A program made the position numbers and the translations under genes. Below, piece after piece: positions 1-5,396 of a DNA stretch of 7,917 nt. The notes below the pieces were generated by a model. It was not told the DNA's origin and ran no database searches. It worked only from the letters and a program-made list of their open reading frames with translations. This stretch comes from Deltaproteobacteria bacterium (lineage in GTDB: Bacteria > Desulfobacterota > Desulfobaccia > Desulfobaccales > 0-14-0-80-60-11): contig JAMCQY010000258.1 of assembly GCA_023381945.1 (NCBI GenBank), positions 1 through 7,917 of the forward strand, read 5' to 3'. Every line of letters starts with the position of its first letter. Position 1 is the first letter of the stretch.

Positions 1-137
1 AAAATCTAGTAAAAGTCTAGAATTATTTAACTATTCCAGACAGTTACTTTTATCAAGTCAATTCGTTATAATCCCGGCAATTTCGATCGGATCATATTCC
101 ATGCCAAATATACATGCGATTGCCCTGCTGCGAACGG

Positions 138-166
138 TTGACTTCTGGTTTTGCCCGGATTATAGT
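138..166 (+). promoter_or_regulatory. sigma-70-type promoter of the Mg2+ operon
   Basis: The -35 box TTGACT (138-143) is separated by exactly 17 nt from the -10 box TATAGT (161-166). Each box matches the consensus at 5 of 6 positions. Transcription would begin at about 173, just before the 5' strand of the riboswitch P1 stem (175-179), so the RNA would begin almost directly with the aptamer. The boxes are seen; promoter activity is inferred. A second perfect TATAAT at 67-72 has no credible -35 partner. Nothing else is recognisable in the AT-rich stretch 1-137. Confidence 0.8.
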
Positions 167-170
167 GAAA

Positions 171-337
171 GTCACCTCAGTTAGGTGAGGCTCCTGCATA
201 AACACAAGCCACTGCCCAGAAACGTCGAGAGACGCCAATGGGCCGAACAGGTATCACCGGCTTAAGGTTTTACTTAATGTGGCTGAGTAGAATTACTCTA
301 CGTTATGCAGTGCCGAAGCTCCACGAGTGAGGAAGGT
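171..337 (+). promoter_or_regulatory. M-box (ykoK-type) Mg2+ riboswitch aptamer
   Basis: The sequence carries the hallmark M-box segments in order: GTTAGGTGAGGCTCCTGCAT (180-199), the ACTGCCCAGAAACGTCGAGA core (211-230), GACGCCAATGGGC (231-243), ATCACCGGCTTAAGG and GCCGAAGCTCCACGAG (312-327). Stems read directly are P1 CCTCA/TGAGG (175-179 with 328-332), an 8-bp stem CTGCATAA/TTATGCAG (194-201 with 303-310), GAGTA/TACTC (285-289 with 294-298), GCCCA/TGGGC (214-218 with 239-243) and CGTC/GACG closing a GAGA tetraloop (223-234). M-box RNAs are known to bind Mg2+ and switch off Mg2+ transporter genes. Here the aptamer precedes a gene pair for an MgtE-type sensor and an NRAMP-like transporter, consistent with Mg2+-repressed expression of both. 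Confidence 0.95.
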
Positions 338-394
338 CGATGTTTATCGTCATTAACGAGGGCCTTCCGCCAACGTGGGAGGCCCTTTTTCTTT
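331..394 (+). terminator. riboswitch expression platform: intrinsic terminator with competing antiterminator
   Basis: The terminator stem pairs 360-368 with 377-385 (9 bp including one G-U) around an 8-nt loop and is followed by TTTTTCTTT (386-394). A mutually exclusive stem pairs 331-338 (GGAAGGTC) with 361-368 (GGCCTTCC). Its first two bases, 331-332, also belong to the aptamer P1 stem. Formation of P1 with Mg2+ would therefore free 361-368 for the terminator, while an unbound aptamer would let the antiterminator form. The pairings are seen in the sequence; the switching logic follows the general M-box mechanism and is inferred here. Confidence 0.85.
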
Positions 395-455
395 GGCCAA
401 AAGCCTTCTAGGGGGGCGTGGCCCAGGCAGACGTCCTCAAGGCGGGATAAGCAGG

Positions 456-490
456 TCCGGCCCCGCGGAAACATCCGCCCGGATAAGGAG
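456..490 (+). promoter_or_regulatory. hairpin directly upstream of the ribosome binding site
   Basis: TCCGG (456-460) pairs with CCGGA (479-483). Inside it GCGGA (465-469) pairs with TCCGC (474-478) around an AACA loop, leaving a 4-nt C bulge (461-464). The Shine-Dalgarno sequence AAGGAG (485-490) begins 2 nt after the stem and lies 7 nt before the ATG at 498. The structure could influence translation or mRNA stability of the operon. No function is demonstrated. Confidence 0.4.
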
Positions 491-497
491 TGGCATC

Positions 498-1790
498 ATG
501 GATAAAAAGGTCCAGGTCAAGGTGTTGGGAGAATTTTTCTTCAGCCAGATCCAGAAGGTTCCTATTTATGACCATGAGGGGCGCCGGGTGGGGGAACTGC
601 GGGATCTGGCCATCCGCTGGGAGCGCGGCACTCCCAAAGCCATAGGCATTAAATACGCCAAAGGGGTCAACCGGCTGATCCCGGTGGAACAGGTTGACGA
701 GCTCGGTCAAACTGGCCTGAAGCTCAAAGGGGCGCCGACGGAAGAACAACTCGTGCCCTTGCAGGCCGATGAGATCTACATGGGCAAATGGCTGATGGAC
801 AAGCAGATCATTGATATCAAAGGGGCCAAGGTGGTCCGGGTCAATGACATCAAGATTTTCTGGCTGCAGAGCGGGGAGCGAAAATTTCTCTTGCCTGTGG
901 CGGTGGACATCGGCCTGCGCGGTCTGGCCCGGCGTCTCGGGGTGGAATTCCTGCTGAAAAAACGGGAAAACCATTTCGTCTGGTGGCATTCCATCCAGCA
1001 TCTGGAGGAAAGGACCGCCAATCTGCAACTGGTCTCAGAGCGGGCCCAACTGGATAAGCTCCATCCGGCCGACCTGGCGGACATCTTGGAGGATCTGGAC
1101 TACAAGAAACGGACCGACTTCATTGAAGACCTGGACGTGGAGACCGCGGCCGAGGCCTTCGCCGAGATGGAGCCGGACACCCAGATGGAGATCCTTGAGC
1201 ATTTGGGCCGCGAGCAGGCCGCCGACCTCCTGGAGGAGATGCCTCCGGACGAAGCCGCCGACCTCCTGGGAGAACTACCGGAAGAGAAGGCCGACGAACT
1301 CTTGAACCTCATGGAGCCGGAGGAGGCCCAGGAAGTTCGGGAACTCATGGAGCACGAGGAAGGCACGGCCGGGGCTTTGATGACCACGGAGTTCATCGCC
1401 CTGCCGCCCGATCTCACTGTGACCGAGGCCTTTCCCCGGCTGCGCAAATTGGCGGCCGAGGCAGAAACCATTTATTACCTTTTTATCCTCGATGAAAGCG
1501 AAAACCTGCTGGGGGTCATTTCCTTACGGGAACTGCTGATCGCCGAACCCGAAGCCAAATTGGCCGACCTGATGCAGACCCGCCTCATCTCGGTCCTGCC
1601 TGCAGATCCGGACGAGCGGGTGACGGAACTCATCGACAAATATGCCCTGCTGGCCATTCCGGTGGTGGATGAGAGCGGCAAGATGGAAGGCATCATCACG
1701 GTGGACGACGTCCTGGATATGCTCATTCCGGACCGCGGCAGCCTGGAAACTTTTTCCAATTTCTTTACCAGCAAACGCGCCCTGAAATGA
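498..1790 (+). CDS. soluble PRC-barrel / MgtE_N / CBS-pair protein (MgtE sensor module without a channel)
   Basis: 430 aa, no predicted membrane segment. The start at 498 is chosen because AAGGAG lies 7 nt upstream; the longer frame from 375 begins inside the terminator. Order of domains by eye: PRC-barrel-like module about residues 10-75 (VPIYDHEGRRVGELRDLAIR), a second related module about 95-150 (IIDIKGAKVVRVNDI), a very acidic helical MgtE N-terminal domain about 187-290 (LHPADLADILEDL, repeated LLEEMPPDEAADLLGELP type units, ending EEGTAGALMTTEF), and two CBS motifs about 293-350 and 356-412. In MgtE channels the N domain and CBS pair form the cytosolic Mg2+ sensor that gates the pore. 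Here that sensor is a separate protein, 8 nt upstream of an NRAMP-like transporter and behind an M-box. A role as Mg2+-dependent partner of that transporter is inferred. Domain identity is confident, function is not. Confidence 0.9.
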   Translation: MDKKVQVKVLGEFFFSQIQKVPIYDHEGRRVGELRDLAIRWERGTPKAIGIKYAKGVNRLIPVEQVDELGQTGLKLKGAPTEEQLVPLQADEIYMGKWLMDKQIIDIKGAKVVRVNDIKIFWLQSGERKFLLPVAVDIGLRGLARRLGVEFLLKKRENHFVWWHSIQHLEERTANLQLVSERAQLDKLHPADLADILEDLDYKKRTDFIEDLDVETAAEAFAEMEPDTQMEILEHLGREQAADLLEEMPPDEAADLLGELPEEKADELLNLMEPEEAQEVRELMEHEEGTAGALMTTEFIALPPDLTVTEAFPRLRKLAAEAETIYYLFILDESENLLGVISLRELLIAEPEAKLADLMQTRLISVLPADPDERVTELIDKYALLAIPVVDESGKMEGIITVDDVLDMLIPDRGSLETFSNFFTSKRALK

Positions 1791-1798
1791 GGCAGTAA

Positions 1799-3034
1799 GT
1801 GAAAAATCCAATCTTCCGTAGGCTCTTCCTGTTCCTGGCGATTATGGGACCAGGGATTATCACCTCCAACGTGGACAATGACGCCGGCGGCATTACCACA
1901 TATTCCGTGGCCGGCGCCGCTCTCGGCTATAAGATCCTTTGGGTCTTCGTCCCGATGATTGTGGCCCTGGTGGTGATCCAGGAAATGTGCACCCGCATGG
2001 GTGCGGTTACCGGCAAAGGGCTGGCAGACCTGATCCGGGAACGTTTCGGAGTCAAGATCACCTTTTATGCCATGTTGGGCCTGCTCCTGGGCAACCTGGG
2101 CAATATCATGAGCGAATTCGCCGGGGTGGCGGCCAGCATGGAGTTGTTCGGGGTGAGTAAATACGTCTCCTTGCCGCTGGCGGGGCTGTTCACCTGGTGG
2201 CTGGTGCTGCGCTGGTCCTATAAGGTAGTGGAACGGGTCTTTCTGGCTGCCTGTCTCATCTATTTTTGCTACATCTTTTCCGGCTACTTGGCCCATCCCC
2301 AGTGGGGAGAGGTGGCCAAGGAACTGGTTATCCCGAGTTTTTCCTTAAACAGTCACTATCTGATAATTCTCGTCGGCGTCATCGGCACCACCATTGCCCC
2401 CTGGATGCAGTTTTATATCCAGTCCGCCGTGGTGGAAAAAGGGATTACCGTTAGGGATTATGCCTACACGAAATACGACGTTATTGTGGGCAGCATCATG
2501 GTCAATCTGGTGGCCGTGTTTATCGTCATCTCCTGCGCCGCCACGCTGCATCTGAACGGCATCAAGATAGAGTCGGCCAAGGAAGCGGCCCTGGGTTTAG
2601 CGCCTCTGGCCGGGGCCTGGGCCTCCACCTTGTTTGCCATCGGCCTGCTGAACGCCTCACTCTTTTCGGCGTCGATCCTGCCATTGTCCACGGCATATTT
2701 CACCTGTGAAGCCTTCGGTATCGAGGCCGGCATCGACAAGACCTGGGGGGAGGCGCCGGCTTTTTACTGGCTTTATACCGTCCTGATCGCCATGGGGGCC
2801 GGCTTCATCCTGATTCCCGACATTCCTCTGATCGAAGTGATGTTTTGGTCCCAGGTCATCAATGGCGTGATGTTGCCCTTTGTCCTCATCTTTATGCTTA
2901 TCCTGAGCAATAATCGGGATATTATGGGAGATTACGTCAACGGCCGGACTTTTAATATCATCTGCTGGGTTACGGTGGTGATTATGATTGCCTTGACCCT
3001 GTTGATGGTCGTTACTTCTTTTTTTCAGTCGTAG
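1799..3034 (+). CDS. NRAMP/SLC11-family divalent cation transporter, NRMT-like (probable Mg2+ importer)
   Basis: 411 aa integral membrane protein with about 11 hydrophobic segments and the SLC11 layout. It starts with GTG at 1799; GAGG (1789-1792) overlaps the upstream stop codon 6 nt before it, so translation is probably coupled. By alignment on the conserved GPG of TM1, the canonical DPGN motif is replaced by D28-A-G-G31 inside NVDNDAGGI, keeping the aspartate but losing the asparagine and adding D26 and N27. In TM6 the canonical MPHN is replaced by A200-P-W202-M (GTTIAPWMQFYIQSAVVEKG), so the metal-binding methionine and the histidine are absent. The family has a distant clade, NRMT, shown to transport Mg2+ and associated with M-boxes in Clostridium. 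The M-box and the MgtE-type partner here support Mg2+ as substrate. Mn2+ or another divalent ion remains possible. Confidence 0.88.
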   Translation: MKNPIFRRLFLFLAIMGPGIITSNVDNDAGGITTYSVAGAALGYKILWVFVPMIVALVVIQEMCTRMGAVTGKGLADLIRERFGVKITFYAMLGLLLGNLGNIMSEFAGVAASMELFGVSKYVSLPLAGLFTWWLVLRWSYKVVERVFLAACLIYFCYIFSGYLAHPQWGEVAKELVIPSFSLNSHYLIILVGVIGTTIAPWMQFYIQSAVVEKGITVRDYAYTKYDVIVGSIMVNLVAVFIVISCAATLHLNGIKIESAKEAALGLAPLAGAWASTLFAIGLLNASLFSASILPLSTAYFTCEAFGIEAGIDKTWGEAPAFYWLYTVLIAMGAGFILIPDIPLIEVMFWSQVINGVMLPFVLIFMLILSNNRDIMGDYVNGRTFNIICWVTVVIMIALTLLMVVTSFFQS

Positions 3035-3057
3035 GTACTTAAGCAGTTTTGCAAAAT

Positions 3058-3072
3058 CGGGGAATCACCCCG
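3058..3072. terminator. short GC-rich hairpin downstream of the transporter gene
   Basis: CGGGG (3058-3062) and CCCCG (3068-3072) form a 5-bp stem with an AATCA loop. On the + strand no T-tract follows, so it is a poor terminator for the transporter operon. Read on the - strand the stem is followed by ATTTTGC and lies 10 nt after the stop codon of the small candidate frame at 3083-3214. The rest of 3035-3256 holds no clear promoter for the next + strand gene. Confidence 0.3.
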
Positions 3073-3082
3073 CCCAACCCTC

Positions 3083-3214
3083 CTATAGACTCCAATCCGC
3101 CTCGTTAGGCCGCTCATGACGCAGCTTTCCTGAGTTCTCCTTGCCACTCGAGGCCTGAATGATTACCTTCGAATCAACCCCGGCAGGGGCAGCACCCGCC
3201 TTGGCGCCTTGCAT
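3083..3214 (-). CDS. candidate small protein, or remnant of a longer gene (unrecognised)
   Basis: A 43-aa frame (from the ATG at 3214) or 47 aa (from a GTG at 3226) ends at a TAG at 3083-3085. I do not recognise it. Points in favour: 30 of 43 codons begin with a purine, as in real coding sequence, the peptide (MQGAKAGAAPAGVDSKVI, ending NEADWSL) is not the low-complexity type usual for shadow frames, and a hairpin with a short T-run follows within 10 nt on the - strand. Points against: only a weak AGGTG ribosome site, no visible promoter, and the frame stays open into the antisense of the next gene. It may be chance or a decayed gene end. Confidence 0.2.
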   Translation of the reverse strand: MQGAKAGAAPAGVDSKVIIQASSGKENSGKLRHERPNEADWSL

Positions 3215-3256
3215 AAGGGCGGACACCTGGGCCCTACCAAAAAAGGGAGGGGGTAA

Positions 3257-4162
3257 ATGATGAAGGTCTTTATGACTGGCGGCACGGGCTTTGTGGGCAC
3301 CCATCTCTCCCAGGAATTGGCCAAAGAGGGCCATGAAATCACGATTCTCACCCGCAAGGCGCAACCGCCCGAGCCGCCGTTGCCCAACATTAGCTTCGTC
3401 ACCGGTGATCCGACCCAGGAGGGGCCTTGGATGGCGGCGCCGCCGGAGCACGACTGGATCATCAATCTGGCGGGCGCCTCCATTTTCAGGCGCTGGAGCG
3501 AGGCCTATAAGAAAGAACTGTACGACAGCCGTATCCGCACCACCCGGAACCTGGTGATCGCCCTGGCTGATGGGGACCGGCGCCAATTGCTTTGCAGTAC
3601 CTCGGCGGTGGGCTATTATGGGCCTCGGGGTGATGAGGTGCTCACCGAGGACTCTTCGCCAGGCTCGGATTTTCTGGCGAAACTGTCCGTGGACTGGGAG
3701 GCGGAGGCCCTGAAGGCGCAGGAATTGGGGATCAGGGTGGTGATCACCCGCTTCGGCATCGTCCTGGGGAAGGACGGCGGCGCTTTAGGCCAGATGGCGC
3801 CGATGTTCAAGAAATTCCTGGGCGGCACCCTGGGCGAAGGTACGCAATGGTTTTCCTGGATTCACCAGGCGGATCACGCCCGGGCCTTCAGTTTTATCCA
3901 GGCGCACCCCAAAATCCACGGTCCGGTCAACCTCACTGCGCCCCAGCCGGTCCGCAATCGGGACCTGACCCGAGCCTTGGGCAAAGTGTTGAACCGGCCC
4001 ACGTTGCTGCCGGCGCCAGCATTCATGATGCGCCTGGTCCTGGGAGAATTTGCCGAGGCCCTGCTGACCGGGCAACGGGTGGTTCCGAGGAAGTTGCTGG
4101 ATGCTGGGTTCAAGTTTAACTTCCCCAATATAGAAGAGGCGTTGAAGGATTTGTTGGGGTGA
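3257..4162 (+). CDS. TIGR01777/YfcH-type NAD(P)-binding SDR-like protein (epimerase-like)
   Basis: 301 aa, full length for the family. Rossmann fold at the N-terminus with TGGTGFVG (residues 7-14), then NLAGASIFRRWSEAYKKEL (about 70-88) and DSRIRTTRNLV, the SAVGYYG segment (116-122) that is characteristic of the family, WFSWIHQADHARAF (198-211), and a C-terminal DUF1731-like domain (about 250-300, GQRVVPRKLLDAGFKFNFPN). ATG occurs twice in tandem (3257 and 3260) behind the ribosome site GGGAGGGGG (3245-3253), and either may be used. The second gives the more usual MKVFMTGGTG start. The biochemical role of this family is poorly defined, and related proteins have been linked to cell division (SulA-like/YfcH). 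The 222-nt gap from the Mg2+ operon and the lack of a shared theme suggest an independent unit. It converges on the methyltransferase gene. Confidence 0.93.
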   Translation: MMKVFMTGGTGFVGTHLSQELAKEGHEITILTRKAQPPEPPLPNISFVTGDPTQEGPWMAAPPEHDWIINLAGASIFRRWSEAYKKELYDSRIRTTRNLVIALADGDRRQLLCSTSAVGYYGPRGDEVLTEDSSPGSDFLAKLSVDWEAEALKAQELGIRVVITRFGIVLGKDGGALGQMAPMFKKFLGGTLGEGTQWFSWIHQADHARAFSFIQAHPKIHGPVNLTAPQPVRNRDLTRALGKVLNRPTLLPAPAFMMRLVLGEFAEALLTGQRVVPRKLLDAGFKFNFPNIEEALKDLLG

Positions 4163-4166
4163 AAGA

Positions 4167-4249
4167 TAGGGGCCAGGGGTTAGGGGCCAGAGGACAGGGT
4201 AAAGCATTTACTAAGCCCTGATCCCTAACCCCTAATCCCTTTATTTTTT
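4167..4249 (+). terminator. long inverted repeat and terminator between convergent genes
   Basis: A perfect 11-bp outer stem, AGGGGTTAGGG (4175-4185) with CCCTAACCCCT (4223-4233), encloses CAGGG/CCCTG (4195-4199 with 4216-4220) and GTAAA/TTTAC (4199-4203 with 4207-4211, sharing base 4199). A T-rich run (4240-4249, TTTATTTTTTC including the last A/T bases of the methyltransferase gene) follows on the + strand, so it can end the 3257-4162 transcript. For the - strand gene the T-tract is poor. The 5' arm is built from a direct repeat, TAGGGGCCAG at 4167-4176 and 4181-4190, and resembles the low-complexity AGGGGTTAGGG-type intergenic repeats of some bacteria. Confidence 0.65.
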
Positions 4250-5257
4250 CTTGCCCATCAGGATGCTGGCCTCCGGACTGCTCTGAATACGCTCCGGCTC
4301 CGTCAGGCCCTCTTCCTTCATCCATTCCGCCACTTCACCAAAAGTATAGGCCCGGCCCCGGGGGGTGACGGCCAGCATATGCACCCCGAACATGGCGGCC
4401 CCCGGGGGCGTGTAGCCGTCGGGGTTGAGGTAGAAGTCCTGGATCGCCAGGCGGCCGCCGGCAGCCAGGGCGGCTATCGCCTTCCTGATGATGAGCAGGC
4501 ATTGCTCTTCATTGTGACTGTGCAGGATGTGGGAAATCCAGATAAAATCGTAGCCCGAGCCGATGTCGTCCTGGAGGAAGTTGCCTGCCTGGGTGTCGAT
4601 CCGGGCATCCAAACCGGCTTTGGCGATATTCTCCCGGGCGATTTCGATGGGGCCGGGGAGGTCGAAGACGGTGGCCCGCAACTCCGGATTGGCCTGGGCA
4701 AAGGTGATGGCGTAAGTGGCGGGCCCGCCCCCCAGGTCCAGGAGATGGCGGACTCCTTGCAGATTCAATTTCGGCGCCACCTGGGGCGCCAGGTCCCGGG
4801 CCAGGGCGTGCATGCCTAAGATGAAGGCGCGCATGCTCTCCTCATCGCGCTTGGGCCGGGTGTCTACCCAGGTTTCGGGCTCCACTCCCTCCGGATGACC
4901 CACCAGGATGGTGTTCTGCAAATCATTCCAGCCCCGCTCGAAGGTATGGGCCATGTGCTTGAGAATGGCGCCCCGGTAATCATCTTTGCCCTGTACCAGG
5001 AAGCGGGAACTGATCTTGCTGTTTTGGAAGTAATCCACCCCTTTGGTAAGCAGGCCCAAGGCTGCCAGGCCATTGAGAAAGATGCCCACGGCGCGGTCAT
5101 CGCCCTTGATCTTGGCTGCAACTTCCACGGCACTGTGAGGCTCTTCCAGAAAATCGAAAACCCCTAATTCCACTGCCACAGTGAGCATCTTGGCGGCCTG
5201 AAAACCCCGGCCCATCTCCATGAGTTGATGGAAGCCGCTTTCCTGATCAAGAGTCAT
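4241..5257 (-). CDS. plant-type O-methyltransferase (Methyltransf_2 fold, SAM-dependent)
   Basis: 338 aa. An N-terminal winged-helix dimerisation domain covers about residues 12-90 (AAKMLTVAVELGVFDFLEEP, LNGLAALGLLTKG). It is followed by a class I SAM domain with motif I LLDLGGGPATYAITFA (172-187), the acidic VFDLP strand end (197-201), DFIWISHILHSHNEEQC (237-253, where H246 sits where the catalytic histidine of this family is expected) and GGRLAIQDFYL (267-277). The start at 5257 has AAAGGAG 7 nt upstream. The family methylates hydroxyls, sometimes other atoms, on small aromatic or polyketide-like molecules. The substrate cannot be told from this window, and no pathway genes are adjacent. 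It lies behind selA on the same strand but has its own promoter and a palindrome separating the two. Confidence 0.9.
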   Translation of the reverse strand: MTLDQESGFHQLMEMGRGFQAAKMLTVAVELGVFDFLEEPHSAVEVAAKIKGDDRAVGIFLNGLAALGLLTKGVDYFQNSKISSRFLVQGKDDYRGAILKHMAHTFERGWNDLQNTILVGHPEGVEPETWVDTRPKRDEESMRAFILGMHALARDLAPQVAPKLNLQGVRHLLDLGGGPATYAITFAQANPELRATVFDLPGPIEIARENIAKAGLDARIDTQAGNFLQDDIGSGYDFIWISHILHSHNEEQCLLIIRKAIAALAAGGRLAIQDFYLNPDGYTPPGAAMFGVHMLAVTPRGRAYTFGEVAEWMKEEGLTEPERIQSSPEASILMGKKK

Positions 5258-5317
5258 GGGTTATCTCCTTTCCGCGATTTGTCGATATTGGGGGAAGAAG
5301 CTTGCACATTTAAGATT

Positions 5318-5345
5318 AATATAAGAAGGCGAATCCGATTGTCAG
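5318..5345 (-). promoter_or_regulatory. promoter of the O-methyltransferase gene
   Basis: Read on the - strand, CTGACA (5345-5340) and TATATT (5323-5318) are separated by 16 nt, each matching the sigma-70 consensus at 5 of 6 positions. Transcription would begin near 5311, leaving a 5' leader of about 54 nt before the ATG at 5257. Inferred from sequence only. Confidence 0.55.
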
Positions 5346-5367
5346 CAGTCTACAAGGCAAAATGTAG

Positions 5368-5395
5368 GGCGGGAAAGCGCGCAGCGCATCCCGCC
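5368..5395 (-). terminator. palindrome directly behind selA (terminator or REP-like element)
   Basis: GGCGGGA (5368-5374) pairs with TCCCGCC (5389-5395), and inside it GCGC (5377-5380) pairs with GCGC (5384-5387) around a 3-nt loop. It begins 1 nt after the selA stop codon. On the - strand it is followed by CTACATTTTGCC, only four T in a row, so termination may be partial. The form (GGCGGGA stem with an inner GCGC palindrome) resembles dispersed REP-like sequences. A neighbouring CTACA/TGTAG pair (5350-5354 with 5363-5367) adds a second small hairpin. Confidence 0.5.
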
Positions 5396-5396
5396 A

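Noticed and set aside
67..72. TATAAT as a promoter upstream of the M-box
   Set aside because: No -35 box at proper distance, and the pair at 138-166 fits far better and is placed exactly in front of the aptamer.
375..497. 41-residue N-terminal extension of the MgtE_N/CBS protein
   Set aside because: It starts inside the loop of the riboswitch terminator, has no ribosome site and codes for low-complexity Arg/Gly-rich sequence, while the ATG at 498 has AAGGAG at 7 nt.
408..1028. Long - strand frames opposite the MgtE_N/CBS gene, including 1100-1471 and 1475-2296
   Set aside because: They are antisense shadows of genes with clear family motifs. Their translations are Ser/Arg- or His/Gln-rich without recognisable domains.
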